This document shows, one piece after another, positions 8,094 to 15,878 of a DNA stretch of 37,711 bases (position 1 is its first letter; every line of letters starts with the position of its first letter). The notes beneath the pieces were generated by a model. The model was given only the letters and a program-made list of their open reading frames with translations. It was not told the origin of the DNA and made no database searches. The stretch is from NCBI RefSeq assembly GCF_000255705.1, contig NZ_JH636440.1, forward strand, positions 325,227-362,937. Reading direction: 5' to 3'. This DNA comes from Zavarzinella formosa DSM 19928 (lineage in GTDB: Bacteria > Planctomycetota > Planctomycetia > Gemmatales > Gemmataceae). A program made the translations under genes and the position numbers.

Positions 8094-8996
8094 TCAGACG
8101 GCCAGCGGAACAGACGTTCCCACCGGCGGCCGGAAGGCTTGGGTCGATTTGGAGCCGTGCATCTTCGCGAAAATCTGCGTGAACTCGGCTCCGAACAGCA
8201 GGATTTGCGTGGAGAAATAAATCCACATCAGCAACACGACAAACGATCCGGCCGCCCCGAACGGGGAGCCAACGGCCGCCATGCCCATGTACAGGCTGAT
8301 GAGATATTTGCCGAGGTTGAACAATAGGGCGGTGACGGCCGCGCCGATCCACACATCGCCCCAGTCGAGCTTGGTTTTCGGGAGCAGTTTGAAGATCATG
8401 GCGAACATCGCCGTCGTGAGCAGGAAAGAAACGACCATGTTCAACAGGCCCATCCAGACGGTGCCGTAAGGGATCAACCGGTTGATCCCGCCGGCCAGGC
8501 CCGTGAGGAAGGCACTGAACACCAGCGACACCAGCAGCAAGAAAGCCATCGTGCAAATCATCGTGAACGAGAGCAGGCGGTTTTTCAGTTCGGTGAGAAT
8601 GCCCAAGCCCGTCGTCTCGACCTTCACGCCCCAAACGGTGTTGATGGCATCCTGAAGCTGGATGAACACTCCGGTCGCCCCGACGATCAGACTGCCAACG
8701 CCGAGAATCGTTGACCAAATACTGCCGCTTTTGGAGCGACTGGCGGCCATCATGTCTTCGATGGTTTTGGCGTTGTCCGCGCCCACGAGATCATTGAGTT
8801 GCCCGGAGATCTGCCCTTGGGCGGCTTGTTCCCCGAAGACGAGACCCGCAATTCCCAACACCACGAGCAGCATGGGAGCCAGCGACAGAGCCGTGTAAAA
8901 CGCGAGAGCCGCCCCGAGGCGGGGACAGTTGTCCTCGGAGAATTCCTTCACCGTGTCTTTGATGAGTTGATAAGATTTGGCGACAATCGGTTTCAT
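8094..8996 (-). CDS. YihY/BrkB family inner-membrane protein
   Basis: A 300-residue polytopic protein of the YihY/virulence factor BrkB family, formerly mis-annotated as RNase BN. The family signature DNCPRLGAALAFYTALSLAPMLLVVLGIAGLVFGE is split here over residues 22-56 and includes the conserved LGAALAFYT segment. About six hydrophobic helices follow, with VGATGVFIQLQDAINTVWGV near 110 and PFGAAGSFVVLLMWIYFSTQ near 245. Family members are linked to envelope and osmotic functions, but the transported substrate is unknown to me. The next gene (GH13) begins 53 nt downstream with its own ribosome binding site, so both are likely cotranscribed. Confidence 0.92.
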   Translation of the reverse strand: MKPIVAKSYQLIKDTVKEFSEDNCPRLGAALAFYTALSLAPMLLVVLGIAGLVFGEQAAQGQISGQLNDLVGADNAKTIEDMMAASRSKSGSIWSTILGVGSLIVGATGVFIQLQDAINTVWGVKVETTGLGILTELKNRLLSFTMICTMAFLLLVSLVFSAFLTGLAGGINRLIPYGTVWMGLLNMVVSFLLTTAMFAMIFKLLPKTKLDWGDVWIGAAVTALLFNLGKYLISLYMGMAAVGSPFGAAGSFVVLLMWIYFSTQILLFGAEFTQIFAKMHGSKSTQAFRPPVGTSVPLAV

Positions 8997-9099
8997 GACT
9001 CAGCGAGCGGTATTAAGGTATCCGATCTGCTTAACGCAATCGGCGTGCCGATTTGGAAATTGCGATGTTCAAACGCAACATCCCCGCTATAAACGCAAC

Positions 9100-9123
9100 A
9101 AGCCGACCCGGATGGGTCGGCTT
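9100..9123 (-). terminator. Intrinsic terminator after the DUF1328 gene
   Basis: A perfect 10-bp stem AAGCCGACCC / GGGTCGGCTT with a 4-nt loop lies 28 nt past the minus-strand stop at 9152. On that strand it is followed by TTGTTGCGTTTAT, which is moderately T-rich. It separates the DUF1328 gene from the BrkB-GH13 operon. Confidence 0.7.
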
Positions 9124-9151
9124 GGCGGCTGGCTCTTGGGAAGTCAGCAAA

Positions 9152-9325
9152 CTACACAATTTCGCGGGTATTGCGGCTCCCAAACAACAGAGTGGCCACA
9201 AAGAGAACCAGAAACACGAAAAAGAGAATCTTGGCGGCCACATAGGCGGTCCCGGCCACTTCAGTGAAGCCAAACAGACCGGCCAACAGGGCCACGACAA
9301 GGAAAACAAGGGAGTAACGGAGCAT
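9152..9325 (-). CDS. DUF1328 small membrane protein (YtjA-like)
   Basis: A 57-residue protein: MLRYSLVFLVVALLAGLFGF, then EVAGTAYVAAKILFFVFLVL, ending in RNTREIV. This is the complete DUF1328/YtjA pattern: two transmembrane helices separated by a short FTEVAGTA turn, with the typical MLRY start. The function of the family is unknown. It is frequent in stress-response gene islands. The ribosome binding site (GAGAAA) is weak. It is followed by the intrinsic terminator at 9100-9123. Confidence 0.9.
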   Translation of the reverse strand: MLRYSLVFLVVALLAGLFGFTEVAGTAYVAAKILFFVFLVLFVATLLFGSRNTREIV

Positions 9326-9756
9326 TGCTTTTCTCGCTCAAGACCCCGGTGGACGCAGGGTCGGGTTTCGGATTTTTCAGATCTATGTCAACCGGCCGCG
9401 AGAGTATCGGGGCCGGGCTAAACGAGAGTCAGGTTATTTCATCCGACGGCATTCACCAGAATGAATCCGGCCCGCCGGTTTGGGTCATTTATCGAGGAGT
9501 CATTTTTCGATTCCTCGTTTCATGACGGATTAATTAAGCACGAAGCGTGCCAATGAGGCAAACAACGGTTTTTGAGCCAAAAAGGCTTCAGAAGCGGCCA
9601 TTTGATGTGTTGGCCGACGGGAAGATGAGAAGCGGTTTGCTCATCAGGATGATTTCAGTTCTTGTTCTCACTGTCTTCTCGGCGAACTTGATTTTTGTGG
9701 CTGTTCAAGAGCCGGATTTGAGCGACCGCTTCCAAAGAGGCGAGATGTCTTCACGA
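9326..9756. other. Intergenic region, no supported gene
   Basis: This region lies between the DUF1328 start and the terminator of the DUF2383 operon. It should hold the DUF1328 promoter; a TTGACA hexamer is seen on the minus strand near 9390, but no good -10 follows at standard spacing. A 9-bp hairpin (CGAGGAGTC / GATTCCTCG, 9493-9517) is present. A 74-codon plus-strand frame (9547-9771) is judged spurious because its end lies inside the terminator stem. Confidence 0.5.
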
Positions 9757-9760
9757 AAAA

Positions 9761-9796
9761 AAGCGAGCTGATTCCCGCGAAGGAATCAACTCGCTT
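9761..9796 (-). terminator. Strong intrinsic terminator of the DUF2383/small-peptide operon
   Basis: A 15-position stem with one mismatch (arms 9761-9775 and 9782-9796, loop CGCGAA) lies 29 nt past the stop of the small membrane peptide. It is followed on the minus strand by a T-run (plus-strand A-run ending at 9760). Confidence 0.87.
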
Positions 9797-9824
9797 GAAC
9801 GATTTGAATGAGCCGGACACTCGC

Positions 9825-9950
9825 TCAGAATCTCGTGCAGCCCCCCCACAATAGCGCGATGATAATCACCGGCAGGGGCAGGCCGAGCAACCAGGCGGCC
9901 GCCGCATAACTGACGCGGCCGGCCCGGACGAGGGTATCTTGAATTCGCAT
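9825..9950 (-). CDS. Small membrane peptide (41 aa), unknown
   Basis: ATG at 9950 with AAGGAA 7 nt upstream, 41 codons and TGA. The peptide begins MRIQDTLVRAGRVSYAAAAW and continues LLGLPLPVIIIALLWGGCTRF, so residues 15-36 form a single hydrophobic helix after a basic N-terminus. It starts 28 nt after the stop of the DUF2383 gene and ends 29 nt before a strong terminator. That placement argues that it is a genuine cotranscribed gene and not noise. The family is not recognised. A role as a membrane stress peptide is a guess from context only. Confidence 0.65.
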   Translation of the reverse strand: MRIQDTLVRAGRVSYAAAAWLLGLPLPVIIIALLWGGCTRF

Positions 9951-9978
9951 GGGAATATTCCTTGTTGATTAATGAAAC

Positions 9979-10452
9979 TTAACTAGCGGAGATGATTGCC
10001 GACAGTTTTTCCAAAGCAGTCACATGTTCCTTGCAGCGGGGCAGCAGGGTGATCTTGATGAGCATCCGGCATTCCTCTGCAATGGCCATGTTTTCCAAGG
10101 CCGACTGGTAGTCGTTGACACCATGTTCCTCTCCCTGCCGCAGGGCGGCCAGGGCGGTTTCCGGCCCGAGGATCTTGGCGGCCCCGGTCACGGCGTGGGC
10201 AAACGTTCCCCAAGCGCCGGAGCCTTCGGACGGTTTCCCGCCGAAAGAGGCGATCTGGGATCGGAGAGTCGTGGCCGAGTTCCGGTGTTGGTCCCGGATC
10301 TTGATGAGTTCCAACGACGCCACCTGCCCCTTGAATTTCTCAAGAGCCTGATCGTAAGTCTCGATGGCCGAAAGCTCGCCGCGAAGCAGGGAGTTCATGG
10401 CCTCGGTGTCGCAAATCTTGGCGGTGCGATTGGTTTCCACAACGTTTTCCAT
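9979..10452 (-). CDS. DUF2383 (PA2169-type) four-helix protein
   Basis: A 157-residue protein. The ATG at 10452 has GGAG at good spacing; an upstream ATG at 10497 lacks one. The sequence is all-helical and ferritin-like: MNSLLRGELSAIETYDQALE near residue 16, RDQHRNSATTLRSQIASFGG near 53, then GEEHGVNDYQSALEN near 112. This is the DUF2383 signature of a ferritin-like four-helix bundle with conserved Glu/His positions. The function is unknown, although the family often accompanies stress genes. It is first in an operon with the 41-residue membrane peptide. Confidence 0.88.
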   Translation of the reverse strand: MENVVETNRTAKICDTEAMNSLLRGELSAIETYDQALEKFKGQVASLELIKIRDQHRNSATTLRSQIASFGGKPSEGSGAWGTFAHAVTGAAKILGPETALAALRQGEEHGVNDYQSALENMAIAEECRMLIKITLLPRCKEHVTALEKLSAIISAS

Positions 10453-10557
10453 GTTCTTCTCCGATTGTTGTGTTTGTCTGGATGAGAAGAAGTGCATGTG
10501 GCGTGCCGAAAATAATTTCCGACGGACTGTTCCCGGATTCCGAGCCGGATTCGGAAA

Positions 10558-11622
10558 CTACCAGCCAGAAACCGCATTCTTTTGATTTTGAATGGAAAAT
10601 CCCTGCTCCTGCGAGGGAAGCCGGTCGCGCCCCTGGAACAATCGGGGAATGCGACGGCAAGCATGCAACACTCCCGCGAGACCTTTGAAAACACCACGCC
10701 CGAGGTGTTGTGCCCAACGAAGACGCCGGGCCGGGCCATGATACTCCGGGCCGACGAACACGCGTAAAGCCCGGTGTTTCGCCCGGAACACGAACCGCTT
10801 CCCCGTAATTTGGTCGCCGTCCATGCTGAAGGGAACCGGGTTCAGGCAGCTCACCTCCAGCCGGCGGCACCTGCGCAGAAACACGTTTTCATCCGTCAGG
10901 TAATCCCCGGCCATCAATCGGGCCAAAATCACCGAAACGTCCAAGGCTTCTGCGTTCCGGACGATCACCACGTCCATCAGGCCGTCTTCGAGGTCGGCGC
11001 CCGGAGCGGCCATCACTCCCCCGGCGGCCGTCCGGCCGTTGGCGATCACGATGTTCAAGGCCATGATGGTTTCCATCGGCCCCTCATCGAAACGCAAGGC
11101 GAGCCGGTAACTTCGGCGTTCCACCATCGGCCCGGCCACGCCGAGCAGATAGGCCAGCGGCCCAAAGGTTCCCTTGCGATCCCCGGAGGTTTCCTCCGCG
11201 ACCCGTCCGCTGAATCCCCCGGTGGCCGCGTTGACAAGAAACCCTTTGAAATCACCATCGACCTCAATCAAATCGATATCCCGCTTCCGGGCATTCTGAA
11301 GCAACGGCACCGCCGCGAGGGGATCGAGCGGCATCCCGAGCGAACGGCATAAATCGTTCCCCGTGCCGAGCGGCAACACTCCGAATGTCACCGGCAACCC
11401 CTGCAACCAGTTCACCGCCCGGTGGACGCTGCCATCACCGCCCGCGACGATCACACGGGTGAATCGTTCCGTAACAATCCAATCACGAAGGCTTTGCGCA
11501 TTCGTAGACTCATCGGCTATGTGAAAGATGATGCCGGGGTCTTCCCGAAGAAGTTCCCGAACAGCTTCTCCCAAATGGGCCGAGCCGGATTTATCGTTGA
11601 ACAGTACGCATGTTCTCGTCAT
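10558..11622 (-). CDS. Diacylglycerol/sphingosine kinase-like lipid kinase
   Basis: A 354-residue protein of the DAGK catalytic family (YegS/DgkB/BmrU type), which phosphorylates lipid hydroxyls with ATP. I chose the ATG at 11622 (MTRTCVLFNDKSGSA) because the family begins this way. The longer frame runs into a repeat element. Motifs: the glycine-rich nucleotide loop GGDGSVHRAVN at residues 61-71 (Ser instead of the usual Thr in GGDGT), LPLGTGNDLCRSLGMP at 83-98, and LEDGLMDVVIV near 225. After the usual family end (RVFVGPEY, near 298) there is a roughly 50-residue basic tail with no similarity I know. No strong ribosome binding site is visible. Confidence 0.88.
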   Translation of the reverse strand: MTRTCVLFNDKSGSAHLGEAVRELLREDPGIIFHIADESTNAQSLRDWIVTERFTRVIVAGGDGSVHRAVNWLQGLPVTFGVLPLGTGNDLCRSLGMPLDPLAAVPLLQNARKRDIDLIEVDGDFKGFLVNAATGGFSGRVAEETSGDRKGTFGPLAYLLGVAGPMVERRSYRLALRFDEGPMETIMALNIVIANGRTAAGGVMAAPGADLEDGLMDVVIVRNAEALDVSVILARLMAGDYLTDENVFLRRCRRLEVSCLNPVPFSMDGDQITGKRFVFRAKHRALRVFVGPEYHGPARRLRWAQHLGRGVFKGLAGVLHACRRIPRLFQGRDRLPSQEQGFSIQNQKNAVSGW

Positions 11623-11687
11623 GATCGAACTACCGAGGGTGGTTTCGGGGTGACCTGGTGCACATCCGATGCCCAAACCCGAAAGAA

Positions 11688-11802
11688 AAGGATGAGGGAT
11701 GAAGGATGAGGGATGAAAAGAAAACCTGATACCCGTCACGATGGCATCTACCGATAAGCGGCCGGTTTTCCTTTCATCCCTCATCCTTCATCCCTCATCC
11801 TT
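11688..11802. repeat. Inverted repeat of GGATGAGGGATGA units (39-bp arms)
   Basis: Arms 11688-11726 and 11764-11802 are reverse complements with one mismatch and are separated by 37 nt. Each arm contains two direct copies of GGATGAGGGATGA. The 'TCATCCCTCATCCTTCATCC' type of tract is a recurring intergenic sequence in planctomycetes and some acidobacteria. It lies between divergent genes (lipid kinase minus, secreted protein plus), so it is not a simple shared terminator. Confidence 0.8.
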
Positions 11803-11898
11803 GGTTTTTGATTGTCCGCTGCCCTTTGGTGAATCGGATTACAATAATGCCGGGGTCAATTACGCCCGGACCCCGTTGAGGTTTGAAGGAGTTCTCCC

Positions 11899-13332
11899 AT
11901 GACGTTCTCGCGATTTGCCTGGCTGGCCTTCCCGGTTGCGTTGTTTTCCGGGGCGGTTCAGGCTCAAGATTCGTTGGATCTGGCTTTTCGGGAGGCAGCC
12001 CCAAAGATTCTCGCCAAACTCAAGGCCGACGGGGACACCAGCGCCGGGGTGCTCAAGTTCATGGTGAAAGTCGGCGACAAACCCGCTTCCGACATGGTCG
12101 GCGAGCTGAACATGAGCCTCGCGGACCGGTTGGAGGCCGCTTTGATCCTCGCTTCTGACTCGGAAAAATTTGGCTTCGTTCGCCGCGCGAGTCTGACGGT
12201 CGTCGGCAACCAAGACCCTCGGGCCTCTCACCTGACCGTTTCCGGCCGGATGGCTTTTTTCGATGAAAAATATCCGCACGCATGGAAGGCCGAAAAGATT
12301 GTCCCCTCGTCGTTCGTCACCGGTCTGGCCTTGCTCGACCCCAAAACACGGAAGATGAAACTGGAGTTTCAGGTGTTCCGCAAGGATGGCGAAATCCATC
12401 CGTTGCTGGAACCCCTCGATGTGGCTCTTTCCCGCCGCACGATGGTGGAAGCCGGTTTCAGCTATGCGCTGACCGCCGAGAATTCGCCGAAGTTATTTGG
12501 CGAGATCCGCGAACGCGGCACGAAGGCCAAGGGGGCCGTGAAACTGAAAGAGGAAGAAGAAATCGTGGTGCGGGCCGACGAGATTGCCAATCAGGGGGAA
12601 AGGCCGAAACCCGGTTCGCTGTCCGCCGAACCGACCGCCGAAACGGCCCTGAATCTCAGCCCGGTCAAGTGGCGTATCCTTTATGATGACAAGCCTCAAA
12701 CCATCGTCGCCGGGAGCGTGCCCGAACCGACCGCCTCCCAGACGGTGAAATTCGAGATTGAAAACACCGACCCGAAGACGACCCATGCCGTGGTGTTGAA
12801 GGTCAACGGCATCAACACTCTCTTTTCGCAGGAAATCGATTCGGACCAGTGTTCCAAATGGGTTCTTGCCCCGAACACGAAGGTGACCATCGCCGGGTTT
12901 CAACGAGAAGGTTCGCTGGCCGATCCGTTCAAGGTGCTGCCGCCGGAAGAATCGAAGGCCGAGTTTGTCCGCTATGGGCCGCTGGCCGGAACCTTCCGGA
13001 TGACCGTGTTCACCGGCGAGGAAGCGGCGGCTGACCCCTATGCGGCCGACAAACTGGAATATCGCAAGCAGCCGGAATACCTGACCAGTGTGGCGATTGC
13101 CCGAGGAGTGTCCAATGGCGTGACGCGACAAAATCCCGGCTCGCTGAAACGCCTCCAGGCGAATTTGCTGGACGTCTTCGAGGAATCCGGCAAACTGGAC
13201 CCCACCGGCGCCCGTGGCTTGGTGGTCAAAGGAACCGATCCGACCGCCAGCCCGGTCAACGCGGTGTTCTTCAAGCCGACTCCGACCGTGCCGACAGCCG
13301 ACATCACGGTGCGGTATTATCAGCCGAAGTAA
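11899..13332 (+). CDS. Secreted protein of unknown function
   Basis: A 477-residue protein with a Sec signal peptide (MTFSRFAWLAFPVALFSGAVQAQ, cleavage near residue 22) and a GAAGGAG ribosome binding site 7-8 nt before the ATG. No transmembrane helix follows. The mature chain has a helical N-terminal part (AFREAAPKILAKLKADGD), a mixed alpha/beta middle, and beta-rich segments such as TVKFEIENTDPKTTHAVVLK (near residue 280). A plain caspase-like or DUF4384-like neighbour is not present. The cytochrome gene starts only 13 nt after its stop, so the two are an operon and may act together in the periplasm. The family is not recognised. Confidence 0.85.
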   Translation: MTFSRFAWLAFPVALFSGAVQAQDSLDLAFREAAPKILAKLKADGDTSAGVLKFMVKVGDKPASDMVGELNMSLADRLEAALILASDSEKFGFVRRASLTVVGNQDPRASHLTVSGRMAFFDEKYPHAWKAEKIVPSSFVTGLALLDPKTRKMKLEFQVFRKDGEIHPLLEPLDVALSRRTMVEAGFSYALTAENSPKLFGEIRERGTKAKGAVKLKEEEEIVVRADEIANQGERPKPGSLSAEPTAETALNLSPVKWRILYDDKPQTIVAGSVPEPTASQTVKFEIENTDPKTTHAVVLKVNGINTLFSQEIDSDQCSKWVLAPNTKVTIAGFQREGSLADPFKVLPPEESKAEFVRYGPLAGTFRMTVFTGEEAAADPYAADKLEYRKQPEYLTSVAIARGVSNGVTRQNPGSLKRLQANLLDVFEESGKLDPTGARGLVVKGTDPTASPVNAVFFKPTPTVPTADITVRYYQPK

Positions 13333-13345
13333 GGGCAACCCATCC

Positions 13346-14788
13346 ATGACTCCCGTGCGTCTCGCCCTGCTGGCGATGTTTCTCCCGGCGATCACCCAGG
13401 CGGCCGATGATTTTCGGGCCGCCGACCGCATCATCCGCGTCCGGGGCATCTTGCAAAAGCATTGCGCGGCCTGTCATGGAGAGAACCCCGGCGAAGGGCG
13501 GTTGTCGGTTGTCGATCATCCCAGCCTGTTGAAAATGCGACCCGTCCCCACGGTTCAACCCCGCGAGGTGGCCGTCTCTCAGTTAGTCACGCTCATCGAA
13601 GAAGGCTCAATGCCACCGGGGAACCGGCCGAAACTCTCGGCCGAGGAGACCGGTGTCATCCGGGAGTGGATTACCGACGGGGCCGGGGCTTATCCCGCGA
13701 GCTTTCGGGATGAATTCGCTTGGAACGTGATCGCGGACGACGCCAAACGACTTTCCCCGGCCGAGATTCCGGTCACCCGCTATCTGACGATGCACCATCT
13801 GGTCGGCGACAACGGAACCGGGGACTTTGCCGCCACACGGACGGAACTATTGAGGCAGGTTCGCCGGCTCATCCGGTCCAACGAGAAAAGTCTGCAACCC
13901 GTCGATCCCACGGGTGCTGTGTTTCGCCTGAATCTCCGGGACGCCGGTTGGAGCCAGCAACCATTCGTGGAACTCGACTCCAAACTAATGAAAACGAACA
14001 CATCAGTAAACGCCGATGTGTTCGATGCTTTCCTGCTGGACTATCCCCTCGGCCGGTTCCCGGCCGGCACGCCCGCCGGGGATTCGCTGGCTGGTTCCTA
14101 CCTCTCCAAAGCCAAGATGGCGAGGCCGGTTCCTTTTGTTTATGCGGATTGGTTTGCATACTTGCTGACCGGCACGCCGCTAGGCAAGGAAGTGGCGACA
14201 TTGCTGAAACCCACCGAGATCACCCTCCCGGCAGGCTTGACGGACAAACGACTCCCTGTCCCGGCTGATCGTGTCGGAACCGGCACGGACATTCCCGCCG
14301 TGGATGCTTGGACCGTGACCGATCCGTCTGGCAAACCATCAGCCATCGGAGGATTGGAGTTTTATTTGATGAACTCCAAAACAGGCCAAAAGACCACAGA
14401 TTTCAAACCGGGCGATCAGGTAAAGATTCATCTGAAAGCCGATGTGTCGATTTATTTTGAAGTGGTTTGGGAAGACCACAACGGGGATTTGAACACATGG
14501 TCGGACAAAGTGTCTTCTCTGTTGGGGGGCAAAGTTTTTGAGGGGAATTTCCCCGAGAAAGACGGGGAGTTGTCCGACGAGGAAGGAATTGAACGCCTGA
14601 CGTTGTTTGTCTCGACCCGCGAATTCAGCAAAGGACAGGCATGGCGAAGCCGGAATGCCGAGCCAAAGGGAGTTGACCGGTTCGTGCATCCGTTTTTCTT
14701 GTTCGATGTCAAAGACGGGAAATATTCCTTCCAGCAATCGTCCGTCGGCATCGAGCGCCGGACGATCCAAATCAAGATCAAGAAGTGA
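13346..14788 (+). CDS. Secreted planctomycete-type c-type cytochrome protein
   Basis: A 480-residue protein starting at the ATG at 13346, directly before a signal peptide (MTPVRLALLAMFLPAITQA). The haem-binding motif CAACH is at residues 40-44 (LQKHCAACHGENP), followed by EEGSMPPGNRPKLSAEE with a Met that could be the sixth haem ligand. That stretch is typical of planctomycete PSC-type cytochrome c domains. The middle (LRQVRRLIRSNEKSLQPVD, GAVFRLNLRDAGW) resembles other planctomycete cytochrome-associated proteins. The C-terminal region (TTDFKPGDQVKIHLKADVSI, near residue 350) looks like a DUF4384-type beta domain, which is tentative. It is cotranscribed with the upstream secreted protein (13-nt gap). 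Confidence 0.85.
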   Translation: MTPVRLALLAMFLPAITQAADDFRAADRIIRVRGILQKHCAACHGENPGEGRLSVVDHPSLLKMRPVPTVQPREVAVSQLVTLIEEGSMPPGNRPKLSAEETGVIREWITDGAGAYPASFRDEFAWNVIADDAKRLSPAEIPVTRYLTMHHLVGDNGTGDFAATRTELLRQVRRLIRSNEKSLQPVDPTGAVFRLNLRDAGWSQQPFVELDSKLMKTNTSVNADVFDAFLLDYPLGRFPAGTPAGDSLAGSYLSKAKMARPVPFVYADWFAYLLTGTPLGKEVATLLKPTEITLPAGLTDKRLPVPADRVGTGTDIPAVDAWTVTDPSGKPSAIGGLEFYLMNSKTGQKTTDFKPGDQVKIHLKADVSIYFEVVWEDHNGDLNTWSDKVSSLLGGKVFEGNFPEKDGELSDEEGIERLTLFVSTREFSKGQAWRSRNAEPKGVDRFVHPFFLFDVKDGKYSFQQSSVGIERRTIQIKIKK

Positions 14789-14882
14789 AAACACGGGGGT
14801 TTGAAGACACCCACAGTGCCATGTCGGGCCTTCGCGGGTTTTCCCGGTGTCACGAGGTCGCTTTCATTCCTAAACTTCTTGG

Positions 14883-15878
14883 ATGCGTCGTGCCGCTCAA
14901 TTGTTTTGGAAGGTCATCCTGCCCGCCCTGATTCTCGGGGCCATCAGTTGGTATTTCTACGACAAACTCCGCAAGCCGGAATTGTGGGCCGGGTCCATCC
15001 ATCTGCGGTTTGAATGGCTCATTCCATCGGCCATTCTTTACGTCATCTCCCAAGCCGTTTGGGGGGTGTTTTCCATCATGCTGCTCCACGATCAAGGAGC
15101 CAGGATTTCCTGGGCCGCCGGGATGCGGGCGTATTTCGTCAGTCAGTTTGGCAAGTATTTGCCGGGCAAGGTCTGGGTGCTGGTTCTGCGGGTGCGGATG
15201 CTCGGAAACATCGGCATTAGCAAGACGGCCGTGGGCATCACCGCGACTTACGAGGCGCTGACCTCAATGGCGGCCGGGGTGTTGATCGGCGTGTTGTTAT
15301 TGCCATTTCTGGCCGCCGAGCAAATGAATGTGCGGGGCACAAGCGTCTACTGGGTGGCCCCCTTTGCCCTGATGCCGGTGGCGATGGTCGGGCTGAACCG
15401 CTTTGTCAACCGGGTGAACCGCTGGCGGAAAGGGCCGGGCGCCGCCCAACTGCCCCGCGTGAAACTGCACATGGTTTTGTTCGGCTTGCTGCAAGCCTCG
15501 GTTGGCTGGGTCTTGCTGGGTCTGAGCCTCTGGATGTGCGTCAACGGTTTGCATGACGAGAATTGGGCCTTCACGGGCGAGCGCGTGGTTCATCTGGTGG
15601 CCATCAATGCGATTGCCTATGTGATCGGGTTTTTGGCCGTGATGATGCCGGCCGGCGGGGGCATCCGGGAAATCGCCTTGCAATCGCTGCTGACGCTGGA
15701 ACTGGCGCTGACGATGCCGCGGGAATCAGCCGAGCCTCTCGCCGCCGTGACGGCCATCGTGTTACGATTACTCTGGACGGTCGCCGAACTCCTGACGGCC
15801 GGCGCCCTCTACCATCTGGCCCCGTCCGCTGATGTCGGCGATCTCCCCCCGGTCGTCGTCGAGATTCCGAATGAATGA
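14883..15878 (+). CDS. UPF0104 / lysylphosphatidylglycerol synthase TM-region family protein
   Basis: A 331-residue polytopic membrane protein with about 7-8 helices. Family landmarks include RAYFVSQFGKYLPGKVWVLV (about residues 83-102), the conserved FxKYLPGxxW segment of the LPG_synthase_TM family, and GFLAVMMPAGGGIREIAL (about 247-264), the PGGxGxREx equivalent. It lacks the soluble aminoacyl-transferase domain of MprF, so it is a lipid-flippase-like or lipid-linked-sugar-related protein and not an LPG synthase. The last 8 nt overlap the next gene (ATGAATGA), so it is translationally coupled to the glycosyltransferase. This pairing is common and suggests work on a polyprenyl-linked glycan. 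Confidence 0.9.
   Translation: MRRAAQLFWKVILPALILGAISWYFYDKLRKPELWAGSIHLRFEWLIPSAILYVISQAVWGVFSIMLLHDQGARISWAAGMRAYFVSQFGKYLPGKVWVLVLRVRMLGNIGISKTAVGITATYEALTSMAAGVLIGVLLLPFLAAEQMNVRGTSVYWVAPFALMPVAMVGLNRFVNRVNRWRKGPGAAQLPRVKLHMVLFGLLQASVGWVLLGLSLWMCVNGLHDENWAFTGERVVHLVAINAIAYVIGFLAVMMPAGGGIREIALQSLLTLELALTMPRESAEPLAAVTAIVLRLLWTVAELLTAGALYHLAPSADVGDLPPVVVEIPNE

Noticed and set aside
6538-8220. 560-codon plus-strand open frame
   Set aside because: Exactly antisense to the GH13 gene, whose catalytic motifs are intact. It is a GC-skew shadow with low-complexity composition.
9547-9771. 74-codon plus-strand frame with a hydrophobic stretch
   Set aside because: No ribosome binding site, and its last codons lie inside the stem of a minus-strand terminator.
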